From Pagrus major (lineage: Eukaryota; Chordata; Actinopteri; Spariformes; Sparidae): a stretch of 64,000 nucleotides of DNA. The notes beneath the pieces were generated by a model. That model ran no database searches. It saw nothing but the letters and a program-made list of their open reading frames with translations, and was not told the DNA's origin. The stretch lies in the NCBI RefSeq assembly GCF_040436345.1, contig NC_133221.1, forward strand, positions 16,985,165-17,049,164. The letters are read 5' to 3'. Below are positions 1 to 13,481 of this stretch, in pieces. Both the position numbers and the translations under genes were made by a program. Every line of letters begins with the position of its first letter. The first letter of the stretch is position 1.

Positions 1-3000
1 ACACACCAAACTGAAACACTCTTAATGTAAATGTATTGTGCTTTGTTGTATCCAATGCAAATCTCATTTTCAGACTGAAACACTTGCTAAGCACATGCAT
101 TCGTGATTCTCTCTTTTGTGCTCTCTCAGTGGATTGGAACAGCAGAGTTTGTGCTTTTTTAATCTATTTTGATAAGTTTACACAGGCCAGACTTAGTTGT
201 CATCAGCTCAGAGGGAAATGAGTGGGTGGCTAAAGAGCTCACTGTGCCGGACAGAGCCTGTGGCAGACACTGAGGCCCAGACAGCCCTCTTTACCCCTAA
301 CAAGTGTGAGTGTCTGCTCATCAGGGTGGGGTCCGGGAACCTGCGATACGACTAAACTGTAAGATGCCCGGGAAACGTAATCAAGGGTGTAAGTCTCACA
401 GAACAATGAGCTTAGAAGACACATTCAACACAAGGCAGAGTGATGTATTTGTTCACGTAAAGGTTATTTCCTATTCAACGGCAATTCAATGTGCTTCACC
501 GATGAGTGTAAAACAACCAGTACAAGATAAATAGATAAGATCAATACCAATATTTGAAAAGAAGAGGACAAAAAGAAGAAGAAAGAAAGTCATTAATGTG
601 GAACTATTCCTTTAAAGCCATAAATAATAAAGCCTGAGTAAATTGCTAACTCATCAATTGATTGGTAGATAAGTGACATCATTTTAAAATGAATACCTTT
701 TAGCTGCCAGTTTAGAGACTTTGAGGCTAATTTAATTATTTTGTTTGTGTAACTCCTTAAACAGCTGATGCCAAAAAAGAAAGGCTCACTAACTCTTCTG
801 AAATAAGCAAAGCATGGATCAGCTGTTTCAGATCCTGTTAGACATTAGTTCTGTGACGCCTCCTGTACTTTTCACAGGAAAAAAAGGTTGACATTGTAAT
901 TTCATTTGGCTGCTAAAATGTTGATGAAACAAACAGAAACCTGTAAGTCATTACAATGAGAAGCTTCTTCAAAATAATGGCTTTGTATCTCAAAGTAACT
1001 AGAGTCACTTTTAACTGTCATTATTTTCGAGATACTAAGTCATTATTTTGTGAAGGTTATCATTATTTCGATACATTAAGTTATTATTTCCAGATCCTGA
1101 GTCATTATTTTGAAAAGGTCTCTCATTATGATGTACAGGTGTTCTTCATCAGATTGGTGGAAATGGGCTTCCATAAACATAATCTGCTTACCACTTCCTC
1201 ATGGAATAATTATATCAGAGAAAAATTCTTGTCTGGCTCTCTTTAAACAGAAATAAAACCATTCCTGTGTATTGTTTCAGCACCTCAGCTATATACGAAA
1301 GAGCAACACATATCTGAACACACTTGAATGATCCAGTAACAAAGGAAAATACAAGACCAGCCAATGAGGGGGAAGATAAGACCTGGAGCCCTTTAATGAA
1401 GGGTACTGTCTGAAGAGACAGGCCACTGATCCCTATCAGGAAGCAGAGCCAACAAGGAGGCAAAGAAAACACAATGAATGTGGGACCTGGCATGACTATG
1501 TTTTCTTTAAGCATATTAACTGAGCATATTTACGGCCCTCACAATGAGAAAAGTAAGTGATGCACCAGTTTCTTTGCCAGAGGTGGCTGGATATAGTTCA
1601 AGATAAATGTGTCCCTCTGGGAAAAAAAAGAAATGAGTAACCGTCACAGGACAGGAAGGGTAAATAGAGAACCAACTTCTGGGCGTCTCTCCATCATACT
1701 GTAGATACCACGCACACATATACAGTAGCAGATTATGACTACACGAGGTGGGGCTCGTGATCTTATTAAATGACATCATTCATGGTAAACGTAAGTGTGA
1801 ATCAGTCGATGACAGCATCTAAACATACCCCCACTAGCTTTTCATTAATGACTGTCAGTTTTGTTATTTGAATTCCTCCTTTTCCTCAGTACTGAAACAC
1901 AATGAGAGGAGACAGGATGAGAGGCTGCTGTCGTCACGGGGCTGCAGGGACTTCCTCTACTCTTCAGGAAATCAAAAACTGCCCAGAGTAATGGCAAGTT
2001 TGTACCATAGCTGTTACGTGTAATACGAGAGCGTGTGTGTTTTTGCACATCCACTCCTACAATGTGTTTATGCCCAAATGAACTCTAGGTGTTTTCCATC
2101 TCCCCGGTAAGTCTCGCTGAATTGAAAGCGACAGAGCAGAGTGTGAGAAAACACTGCCCCTCTTTCTCTGAGCAGACACCCGATCACCTTATCGCCCTTT
2201 TTGCGAGGTAACCCGAACCAGGCAATCACAACAAAGCATGAGTCCTGCACAAAGATGCTGGAAGACCGGAGGAGGCCCAGCAAAGAAGACGCTACCGGCT
2301 CCCCTAAGGACTGAAGGTGGGAGGGAGCGAGCAGAGAAGAGATGTTTTTCTTTCAGGCGGAGAGGTGAAGTTTTCACTCCTCCCTCCCCACTCCTCCTGA
2401 TGCTGGTCATTGTTTACATAGCTAATATATAAACAGAGTCAGTTAGGCTTGTTTATTAAGGTATTAACATAACAGGTAAGGGCACACACCTCATTTAGAT
2501 GCAAACGCAGAACCAGAGGCCAAACCACATCCTTGACATGTCCAACTTAAAGCATGTAGTGACAGTACCGTAGTGACAGTACCGTAGTGATGACAATGTA
2601 ACACAATCATAATTAACATGAAAACTTAAACTCTTAAGTTGATGTTAGTTAATGTAGTTTTATGATAAGCTATCAATTAGGGCTAAAATCAGAGATATAG
2701 ATATAGATATATTATAGATAAATCTGTCAATAGCGTCAATCAAATTATTAAAAACCTTTATAAAATTATATTTAGAGGAGGAAATCAGAGAGAATTTTAG
2801 TTCATCTTTCCTAAAGTTCAAGGTGACATCCTCAAATAGAGTTCATTTTTTTTAATCTTTTAGTCTAGAAATGAGAAACTAGTGCTGATTATCGTCCAAA
2901 GTGCTGGCTCTTCAAACATGAACAATCCCCAGTGCTCCTAGCTCCTAGTCCAGGCAGAGTTAGTTAATAGGGCCGCTAGCTTCACAGCTAACTGAGCTAA

Positions 3001-6000
3001 CTAGCTAATGGCAGCAGAAACTAGCAGGTACTACTCTGGTGACAGGCTGCCCCCTATTCGTTCAGAGCATGAATTTGACAGGGGACAAATTCTTACATGT
3101 TGCACCTTTAATGAAACAATGAATTATCAGAATTGTTGATTTATATTATATTGATTCCATAACAGATTACTTGATAGTTCATTTCAGCACTACAATAGCT
3201 GAGAGCACTAATGGTCAAAACTCATAACCGTACTAATGGCTGAAACTTCCCCTATGTAGCTTTACAACTCAAATCATGGCGTGTTAAATCAAACACAGTT
3301 TAAAGATGTGCTGTGAAGTTTTCAGACTCCGTTAGCTGTCTCTGCCCTCCTTCCCTTCTCTGGCCTGAATGCACCCTGAAGCCTCCTCTCTTCTCCCATG
3401 AACTTACATATTCTAGCCGGTGACCTCTGTGTCACTGTGTTGAGAGAAACAACTTTCCCTCTGGTCCCTTCTTTACAAAACGCAACCAAATGGACATTCC
3501 ACAGCCAACAGGAAGTTAGTGAAATGCCATTTTTTCAGTTGATAAATCAAGAAGTGCCTCTCAGAACCCATTTGCTAATCCGTTTATTTACCCAGTGACA
3601 TAACAGTGATGGACAGCGCTGATAGCTGGGTTCAAGCTAGAGACCGTAATCATCACAGGGTTCCTTAAGCCCGAGATAAAGACGAAAATGTCCTGAGCTT
3701 CTGAAGCCAGATGTTCCTCAAGCTTCAAACGTGAGCGAACTTGAAATGTGCACTTGTTTACATGAGCTTATCTGGGAGGTTTTTGTTCCAAAACAACAGC
3801 AATATAAATCTATTCCAGCAATCGCACCACCTGACAACTATATTGTCCAATTTATTTGTTTTTGAAACATACTGTATCGAGGAAATGTGAACACAAACAA
3901 AGATGTGAGTTACGTGAGTACTGAGTTATAAATAAATACTACAATTGGTGATGAATCGGAGGCATTCATTCATTCCTATGTTGCGAACATCCTGTTTGTT
4001 CTCCTCTGTGCGTCCATACAAGGTCCAGGGAAGCCCCAGCCAACAGATGATACGCACAGGGAATGTCAGGAATGCAGGTACACAAATGCCTTCATAACTC
4101 ATGCCGGCCGGGCCTTTTGACACACTGCCCAGTTAAAAAGATGAAGGTCAACCAAAGAGAAAGGGCAACAAATCTGAGCCTGAGCTGTGTGGAAGTACAG
4201 GTTTTGAACTGAACTTTGTAAGAACTGTTGTCTTGGAGGTCCGTCTTTGAGGAATGGAGAAATGGTGATGATAAAATAAAGAGGAACAAAAACCAAAACA
4301 AAGTCTGGTCACAAAAATCCATACGAATCAGTCTTGAAAATTTCCCCTTTGTTTCTCAATGACTTCATTAACTTGATGTGTAACTGTAAAAAGGCAGAAG
4401 TAAAAGTCTCGAGAAATCATTAAGAAACACCGCTATGTGTTATTTAGGGAAGGCCTGGGAAATAATGACATCACGTCACCAATGTGTAGGGGAGGTGGCA
4501 TCAAGCCGCAATCCACTGGCTTTTTAAAAGGGCTTACAGCGGTTCTTCTGAGCGTCCACGTAAAAAGAGTGCAGCGGCACAAAAGGCACCAGGGGATGAG
4601 GCCCCCTTTCTAAAACAACACTGACTGACAGAGTCCCCATTGTATTGAGGAGGAAACCACCTCTCCAACCTACAGCCTTAGTGCAGCTGCATTAGAGCAG
4701 CATGCAAACCCCCACTGTCACGCACAAATGCATGCACATACCAAAAAAACACTTACATATGCATATAAATGGAAGACACATACAGCTGTTTTTGCAAAGA
4801 TGACCCAGATGCACACTTTTTTTCAGTGATGTGAACTAGAAACTCAAGTCTGAGCAGTTGCTAATAGTTAGTTCTGTTGTGTTAATTCTTATTTTATCAT
4901 TAAAATGAGTGTTAATTAGCTTTGCTCTGCAACATGCAGAGAGCAGGATCCTCCGGTTCTGGTGCCAAGCCGGCAAAAAATGAAAGTGTGGCGATATAGA
5001 GAGGAGGGAGGAGATTGCTAACTGCAAAATGGACAGGAAGTTAGCTAAAACGACGACAATGCAGCTTTAAACAAGTAATCAACAAATATTACTCGCACTT
5101 TATTCCATGTTGTTCTGTCTCGCTCTGGCAAATACTCTGCTTGTTATGTGAGAAGATCGATACCGTTCTCATATGTGTATACTAAATATGAAGCAACAGC
5201 CAGCAGCCAGTAAGCTGGAAACTGGAGGGCAAAAGAAGTAGCTAGCCTGCCTCTGTCCAACCACAACTTCTAGTTTTCACACTTTGTGTTTTTATTTTAA
5301 ACAAACCAAATATAACAGCTCAAGTAGAGACTGGGTTCCTACGGCTTTTTAAGCACTTTAAGCACTTTCAAGACACCTAAATCAACAATTACCAGATGCT
5401 CAGCCTTTATCATCACATCTAAGCTGTAACTATAAATGCAATTGTGGAAAATAAAGTTTACAGGATTCCTTCATACACACAACAATCAAAACATATTGTT
5501 ACTTGGTTTATGTTACCAGTTGTTCATATTAACTTTGTGTGTTTTTATCATGATTATTTAATTTTAGGCTAATAGGTTTTTTGTTTACATGAGTGATGGT
5601 CTATGAACCACCAGATTACGAAAAGGAAACAAATGAGTGTATTTTCCAAAATGATGACCATTTCTTCAGTATGTTACATCTGCCCAGTCTTTAACTTGAC
5701 CTTCACTTTCCAAAATAACTGCAAATAAAGAAGTGAAGAAGCACTAAAACTCCCCATAAAGCCTGGACCAGATTGGGGGAATTGTAGCCCGAGGGTGGAG
5801 AGAGCCAGGTGGGCAGCCTTGTGCTGAATCCCCCCCTGCCTGCGCTGCCGCTCTAAAACAAGTTAACTGTGTGTACTCAATTCCCATAATCCCCCTCTTC
5901 CTGGGACATGGTGGTGGGTGGCTGAGCCAGATGTACGCGCTCTTCCAACTTAAGTGACGTAACAAACACATTTTCTTCTTTTAGAAAGGAGGACTGACGT

Positions 6001-9000
6001 GATGATGTGTGTGAGAAAGGGAGTGGTAGAGCCCCATAAATAAACTGCAACTGCCATTAAACAAATAAAAATGATTTAGGTTTTTATGTCCAATAAACAC
6101 ATTGCACAGCTTGACTCCATTAGTTCCACTTGAGTGGCATCTATCAGACACTGCAGCTTTCTTTAGACTTCGAAACACAGTGATGTCAGCCAGGGCGCTG
6201 GAGTCACATTGTCAGCATGTCTGCTTTTACGACCACTGACTCAACTTTTTCATCTGTAGTTTTCCCAACATTTGCTGCAAGTTAATGGTGAGACATCGCT
6301 GTTGAACAATCAAAAGTTCAAAGAAAAGCTGCAACGCGTGATGCAACTCAACGACAGAGAGTAAAAGATGTGGGAAGTTGAGCAGAGTCAGACAACTCAG
6401 TCAGGATGGCTTCCAGTGCAATCAAGCGGTGAAAATAATCCCACACTGCTCACGTAACAGCTCTTAAATATGTGTGTGCTGTTTTAAAAATGTTGGTAAA
6501 GTCATTACAACCAAGAACAGTGGCAGACCGCCAGTTCAAAGGGAATTTTCCCCACTCTGAGTTCTCCTGTGGCCTCAGCCTAGACTAGACCGCAGGAATC
6601 CGGTGGCGGATTGGTGCTCGGGCACTTTGAAAGAGGATCCCAGGGCCAGACGTGCACCTTTGAAAATGCCACTCACTCATCTCACATCGTTTTCATAAGG
6701 AGAGAGTCATTTGGAGAAAGTTATTTTGTAGGACGGACTCACAGTAAGAGTGAATTCAGGGAATGGGAAGGTAGGAAACACTGACTGGGTGAATCAATGA
6801 CAGGTTCCAAGGATAAGACAAAGAGAGGGGAAAAAGAGCGAAAACTATCAAGAGAATTCTACCAATGACGAAGATATATGGCTTCTATGCCTATGAGGTC
6901 CAGGTAGATATGTATCATGTGAACTAACGACATGTTTTGCGCCCTGTAGCAGCGTGTAAGAACACAGTTTGTATTGTAAAGCAAACCAACCACAACGACC
7001 ATTGGCTACAATGCAACTTCCCCTCTAAATCGAAGAAAGGAAAATGCCGGGCAGCTGTTTCCAGCCACAAAAGACAGAGCTGAGGCTGTTTCTGAGGATG
7101 CTGAACAAAAGAGACGCGGAGGAGACGATGCCTTTAGCACATGCTGCCGGTTAGAACTGACCCAGGCATTTTATTAGCAGACCGCATGAAGCAGTCGGAG
7201 CTAACCCAGGGGTCTGGCCCCTTCCTCCAGCTCCCCTCAACCCATCTACAGTAGAGCTGCCCTGTTAAAGTCATTAGCTCAGGGATATTACTATGCTGGC
7301 GAAGGCTGCTGCACCCATGACATCATTATGGGCTGCTGTCAGTCCTCTGGGACGTCTGCGAGCTGCGTCTGAGAGGAGAGGGCAGTCCCGCCACGCAGAT
7401 GCAGACACATCCGTTTACACCAGCGTGCCATCATGCAGGAGGAAACATTAAGTGGTCCAGTGTAGGGGAAATTACCCATTTCAAAATATCACTTATGGAA
7501 AGTTATTTTTGAGGCCAAAATTGTCTCTGGAATCTGCTCAATTTAGAAGAACCAATGTCTCTCAGACTATTTTTGGCATGTCTGATGCTTAGGTAGGAGG
7601 AGGAGGAGGAGGAGATCTATAGCCATGACCAGACGACATATCCATGGCCTCGTCTTCCTGAGGAGCGCCAACCCTGAAGACTGAAGCGTTTGATGTACCG
7701 TTATCTCGCAACAAGGGGCAAGCAGGGCGGAGAGAGGACCATTGTCTGATAAGAACACTAAAATATACATACATGTTGTCCTTTCCCACAAAGTAAAGGA
7801 AATCTGGAGCTACTGCGGGGTTAGGGTGGGGTGGATATAGAGAGCTTGAAGACTTCTCCCAGGCAAAAACACGTCTGAAATGTTGAGTCTACAGCCTCTT
7901 GCATAGAAATCATCTTCTCTGCCCGGCTGAACATAATAACAGGGATTGACTGTGTTGCAGGGCAGTCAAACAACTGCACACTGCTCCAGCCTCCAGGCAG
8001 GATGTATGGTGATATTTTTCCTTTATGGGAAATGTGATGACTACCAATCCCATCAGTTACATGGAAAAACCTTACATTCATCTAAAAATGTCCAAAACAA
8101 TGGAGAAGACACAACTTGAGCTGACGTAACAGCGCTTACATTACAACACAGCAGTAAACAAGAGGCCGTGAATGGCTTCTTGCTGTGCTCATCTCTTCAT
8201 ATAAGGACTTCACCCTGTAGCTGCTGATAGCTCTGGCAAGCAAATAACGGCTTTATCCCAGAAACACAGAGGGTACACGTAGTTTATGAGAATGAGACTG
8301 ATGTGAGTAATTCTGTGAGGACTCCTGCTCTTTGCTGCTTGATGCTGTAATTAAGGTCTTAAACAGCTGAAAATCAAGGCCGGGTGTGGTTGTGTTGAAA
8401 TGTGGAGTGGGGAAGGACAAAATAAGCACCTGTGAGACACAATAAATAAACAGGTAGAATATTCTCTAGGCTGAATCCTTGTGTACTTTATGCTCCTGTG
8501 GCTCTGAGGTTGAGGTGATGTTACTGAGCTTTCTGTTTAGTGGAGCACAGCAGTGGTGGAGAGAGTGCTGTTAGTAATGTTTCACTCCTTAAATGTTACT
8601 CAACTGAAAATAAAAGAAAAAGTTACTCTTTTGATATGCTACCAGTCATTGTGAAAAGGCCAATGTGGCATTCTGATGTAACTGTTTCATAACACCAGTA
8701 GCCACGTCCCATCAGCTCTCTAGTCCAGGCAGTTCTCCAGTTTGATAATGAAGCAATGTCACATACAGGTTTTTGTGTGGATGAAACCAAATAGACATAA
8801 TGTGTTAATTTGCGAGCTTTAGATGCCCTGGTAGGCAGGTTTTGTTAACTTCAGAGAGAGCTAGGCTTGTTGTTTCCACTAGTTTGCAGTCTTTATGCTA
8901 AGCTAAGCTAAACCTCTGCTGGCTGTAGTCTATAGCCTTACCAGAAAGCTATGAGATGACTGTTTTCTCATCTATCACTCTCAGAAAAAAAGCAGTAAGA

Positions 9001-10958
9001 CTATTTCCCAAAATGTTGACCCGCTCCTTTAAAGGATTTTTAGAGGCCCAGAAGAGGGGAAAAGAATTAATTATGTCTCAAGAAAAAAGCACAGTTTGAA
9101 AACCAAAACATAAAAATGTGAATAAAAACACAGAGCGGGATTTTTGGGGTTTTTTCACAGTTGGAGTTTTTGATCTGTAGGACTTTCTGGTTTACAAGAA
9201 CTGCGTTGTAATCATTATGGAAAAGAAAACAAAGCTACATTTTGAGAAAAGGAAGAAAAACATAACTATTTTCCCCAACAGATTTTTAAAAATTGTCTCT
9301 AAATACCTTTTAATATCAACCAGATTGGCAGTGCAACGGATTAGGGTTAAGGTTTGGCGACGCCATTGACACCACAAACTAAAAACTCACAATGTCTCAT
9401 AAAGTTTGGCCCACAGGTCTGAAACTTTACACGGATGTAATTGACTTGGTAGAAAAGATATATGGTCATTTTCATATGGGTCGAATTGAGCATGGCCTTG
9501 TTAATCCTACTGAAAGATCACCAAGAAAGAAAGAAACAGAAATATAGATGTTTTTTCTTCGTGTTTGAGCTGATGTTGTGTTTTAGCTCAATACTAAATA
9601 AACACATTTTTACAAACCACAGCATGTTGGCTCTACGTGAGTCGTCATGCATTTGGATTTGCCAAAGACGATTTGTTTTAAAACAGTGATTTTAAAAGGG
9701 ATTCATCAACTGGCAACCTTCGGGGGACCCCAACTCCCAAATTGGGAACCAATGCTGTTGGCTACGCTGCTATTTATACTCTCACAAAGTAGTTAAATAC
9801 TTTGTCAAAAACTTTAAAAGGCTGCAACTAAGAAGTATTTTGATAATCTATCTAAATTTATAAGATGGTCTATACATAGCCAAAAGACCGTGAGAAATGC
9901 CCATCAAATAATATATGGTATCCTCACATTGCAGGAGCCAGTGAATGCTTGGTATTTGTTTAAAATATGACTTAAATTATTAATAGATTATCAAAATAGC
10001 TACTTTTATTATTCATTTTTTTTGTTGGCTGACTAACAGATTCCTCAAGTTATCACTTCAACTCCAGTAGTCACTAGATTACATATTTTCCAGCCCTGGA
10101 GATGACTGGCTGCAGTTCCCACTACTTTTCAACTTTGTCATGAATAATAACAGCCTGACACAGAAGCAGAACTCCACATGACTGTTCCTGAAAAGAAGAG
10201 CAAATGTGTAAAAAAAAGTCCCCAGTCTTGTAAAAGAAATGTCCCCTTGACGCAGGGTGACAGAGTCACTTGACTGTGTTGATAGCTGGTAAAAGTGGGT
10301 GTTGACTGTGTGCTCATTATTACAAAGCGCTCAGACAGACAGACAGCTCAACTCCAGCCTGATGTGGAGTGTGGAGGGGAGGGGAGGAGAGAGACTGATC
10401 GGGTGTGGGAGTTTTGGGGGAATTCAGAAAATGTTGTTTTCAGATGGTTTGCCTGCAGCGAGAAAACTTTAAATAAACCGAATGCCGTGATGTGCGCTCT
10501 GTCAAGGATATACAGTAAAATGTCCTTCACTTCTGGGGAGAAAAATCCCCCCTCCTCCTCCTCTTCCTCTCCACTCTCACCATGCTGTGCTCAGTTTGCC
10601 ACTTCAGCCAAACGCTGAGTTGTCTGACTTTAGGGGAGACAAAAGAACCGCAGGAGAGGAGAGGAGAGGAGAGGACAGGAGGGGGACAACAGGCAGAATG
10701 AGGGGCGGGACAGCAGCACAGGTCGGCTCATTTAAGAATATCAGCAGCTCGTAATGGACGAGACACATTCACTTTAATGTGAGTTATGCAAACAAAAGAG
10801 AAAGAAAACTTTTGTGTTACAGAAACAACACCGTCCATTATAAGGGATGTTGATTCTGACTTTTTTTTTTTTTTTTTTGGTTAATTTGAAAGTCAAAACA
10901 ATTTATAATACACCAGGTTTATAAAGTTTTTAGATTTCTAAGGTGATCATCAACTTAC
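1..10958 (-). other. fmnl3: fmnl3 intron 1 (continues beyond left edge)
   Basis: The donor GTAAGT lies at 10958-10953 and the next formin exon is not in the window, so this stretch is read as intron. No open frame here has splice sites or a recognisable domain. It holds a teleost interspersed repeat ending CTCCTTTAA near 9033, the end of a TTAA-type element near 3111, a 15-base tandem duplication near 2559-2590, a GGA run at 7596-7613 and a T-run at 10861-10878. Patches at about 4440-4720, 5740-5960, 6540-6680 and 7130-7450 are richer in GC and free of obvious repeats; these could be regulatory. Confidence 0.65.
8790..9035 (-). repeat. Teleost interspersed repeat in fmnl3 intron 1
   Basis: The segment contains the tract GCTAAGCTAAGCTAA, a CTGGCTGTAG block and ends with the phrase ATGTTGACCCGCTCCTTTAA. 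I recognise this arrangement as a common non-autonomous repeat of percomorph fish, where it usually ends in TTTAAAGGAG. The left boundary is uncertain. Confidence 0.5.
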
Positions 10959-11072
10959 CAAAACAATGGCAAATTTCTCCTCCAGCTCAGTGGGGTCAGG
11001 CATGGGCACCTTCAGAGGCATGATGTGATGCTTCATCTCCGACTGGCCGTCCACACTTTCTATATTACCCAT
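10959..11072 (-). CDS. fmnl3: Formin-like protein (FMNL3-type), first coding exon, partial
   Basis: Exon 1 encodes 38 residues starting [10 protein letters not shown] and ending [10 protein letters not shown], then a phase-0 donor GTAAGT. FMNL proteins are diaphanous-related formins that nucleate and bundle actin under Rho-family control at the plasma membrane. The FMNL N-terminus is MGN followed by a variable stretch and a PMPxPxELEExFAxVL motif just before the GTPase-binding/FH3 region, and all of this is visible. Gly2 with Asn3 fits the N-myristoylation signal known for FMNL2 and FMNL3. MGN-I-ES resembles FMNL3 most, while the PLKxPMP part resembles FMNL2. Linkage with ESYT1, RPL41, PA2G4 and ERBB3 (human 12q13) favours FMNL3. 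The GBD, FH1, FH2 and DAD exons lie beyond the left edge. Confidence 0.78.
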
Positions 11073-11700
11073 TTTCGACTAGATTGTATCCTCTGCAGTC
11101 AGCTTGAAAACAATCCTTCAGCTTCTTTCAGTGATGATAAATCCAAGTTAAAAATCTCCAAAGTAGTCCAACAATAAATTACCGGGTTAATCCAAATAAT
11201 CCACTCCTCCAAACCGAGATAAAAAGCTGACAGTGCAGAAGTCTCGTATTAATGTCCCAAAATGCCATTTACACTTACTCACGCGTTTAGGTTTTACAGT
11301 GTGTCCCACTGTAGTTTCCCTTCAAACACTTACTTTTAAAAGTAACAATAAAAGTACATCTTCTTCCTCTTCCAGAAAGTGTTTCCTAATTTTCCAGGAC
11401 AATCCATAACTTACAAGATAACTTTCAAAATGCCGACAACAGTTACTTTTAGTTGCTGCTCAACTTTCTTGGCTACGACGTGTTTCCATTCATTATTGTT
11501 GTGTGATCCTGATTAAAGCTCTTTGCTGTTGCCTCCACTCAGAGGGCAGGTTTTCTTCTCTGGTCCCGCCCCCAGCTGGGGGAGGCGGCGCTTCTGTTGG
11601 CAAAACGACCTGTCAATCACTTCATCTCCGATGCCCTACCCCTCACATCTGTAGGCAGTGAGCCCACAGACAGCTGGACGGGGAAGCGAGCTTGTCAGCA
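11073..11700 (-). promoter_or_regulatory. fmnl3: fmnl3 5' UTR and likely promoter
   Basis: This is the sequence directly upstream of the formin ATG. The far part, about 11540-11640, is GC-rich with a C/G-run palindrome near 11571-11585, unlike the AT-rich flanks, and is the likely core promoter. I see no clear TATA box. The transcription start cannot be fixed from sequence alone. Confidence 0.4.
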
Positions 11701-13481
11701 CTTTATCACCACCTAGAGGTAAGATTTGAGTATGACATCTTGTCTGTAAATGTTTTTTTTTGTTTTTTGGGGGGGAATTTAAAAAACATAAACTTCTACA
11801 CAAAAAAGTCACAACACTGATTTGATTCATGAGAGTGCAAACTTTAATCAACAACTTCAGCAGATATATGATGATATGTTTCAAATTAAGTCAAAGTTCA
11901 GCAATTTTCTTCTTCAGTTCTGACACTTAAACATAATTTTCTTGCCTTAACCACAAATCAGTGTCCAAGTCTTTGTGGCGAGGTGAAGCTGTCCCCCTGC
12001 TGGCGTAAAATATTCAGCTGCGTCTCATAAGGTTATGACTAGGGCTGTCACGATGTCAGATTTTCACTACTTGATTATCGGGGCCAAAATAATTTACAAT
12101 AACGATATTATCGCGATATCTAACCACGAGTTTTTCTGGGGAGGTTACTGGGGCAACGATCATGGATACTTCCGCAGCTAGCATAGCCTATAATAATCAT
12201 ATATTTTAATAACAGTGTAAGTAGTTTTCATTCGACAAATTTGCTAACCTGAAACTTCATGGATGAATGATACGCCATATAATTTTCTGGCGGATTAGCG
12301 TCCTGTTACCATTAAAAATGCCATTTCCGGTTTACTGACTGACGTACCGGAAGTCGCGCCGATAATGCGCGCAATGTATCAAGGACCTTATTGTGTAAGT
12401 AGCTAGCTAGCTAGTTATTACATCTTCTGTTATTTCTTTTTTCCTCTTTATGGCAGCTGGCTACCAGCATTAAGGTGCATTACCAAAAAAGCCAGAACAT
12501 AAAGAATCTGAAATATTTTAAGAGGTCTGAAATATTTAGAGGATATTGTCTTATGTGTATTACTAACACAATATCAGTAGGCCTATGTCATTTTTAAATA
12601 TCATGGATATCATCAGTATCACAATATATCGCAACTCCCCTAGTCATAAGTTTTTAGCTTGAAAAATAAACTTTAAACATGGCCGACAGCTTCAGCCTGT
12701 TGCATTTAGCGCTACAAACATGCAAACACAAGGAAGCATGAAACACCAGCGATGTGTTTTCAGTATCTACAAAGTTTTTCTCTTCATAAAAGCACAGTGA
12801 TTTAGACTCTGCTTACAGTATCATACCTCTGTTTTCAGTGGTAATATATGAGGGTCTAGGTTTGTAATACTTTGTTTTATAAAAGCAACTTTAAGAGAGC
12901 ACTGGTTAAAACATATAAAACTTCATTTGGAACATAATTCATAAACACTGACAAATTGTGCACAGTTTTTGTAATACTTAAGGCAATATATATAAACGAA
13001 GTCATATCAGGATCTATTTGAAGATTGTAAAAAATAAAATTTAAAGGAATCTCTTTGTGTTGGATGCTGTAAATCCATAAAACATTATCATTTGTGTAGG
13101 ATTTTAACCACAGCATAAGCCCTTTTGTAAATAAAATTCAAAGAGGACTTTGACATGCTTTTAAACACATATAAACTTGGTAGGTTGTGCAACATAGTTG
13201 CGTTATTATCAAATATCTATTCAGCCAAAATATTCTACTGAAGAATCTGTCCAAGACAGCATGGACTCGGCAGCACAGTTAACACTTTACGGATGATAAG
13301 CTACATGTAAAGTTTCTTCTCATAAATACTGATGGACTGTGTTTTCGTGGATCAGATATGTCATCGATTTTTTCTTCAGTGAAGGTGGAAATTTTCATTT
13401 AAGCTGAATATACAAACACACACACAAATCACAGATCACAGAAGCAACACTTAATGTTAAATCGAACAAGCGTCGACTCTT
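11701..13481 (-). other. esyt1 3' UTR and esyt1-fmnl3 intergenic stretch
   Basis: This follows the esyt1 stop codon in the transcription direction. It has no convincing coding exon. I found no AATAAA on the minus strand in the first ~1.4 kb after the stop; the nearest standard variant is ATTAAA at 11848-11843. The 3' end is therefore unresolved: it may use a weak signal, or run past the inverted-repeat element at 12033-12649 toward the formin promoter. Confidence 0.4.
12033..12649. mobile_element. Non-autonomous DNA transposon (MITE) with 12-bp terminal inverted repeats
   Basis: The left end TTATGACTAGGG (12033-12044) is the exact reverse complement of the right end CCCTAGTCATAA (12638-12649). 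Inside are the phrases GGGCTGTCACGAT, GATATTATCGCGATATC and a GATATCATCAG stretch, familiar from a widespread teleost repeat family. No transposase frame is present. Part of the perfect match may be duplicated target rather than element terminus. It lies between esyt1 and fmnl3. Confidence 0.7.

Noticed and set aside
1-10958. Many 60-107 codon open frames on both strands
   Set aside because: None has a domain, splice context or conserved composition. They are of the length expected by chance in AT-rich intron.
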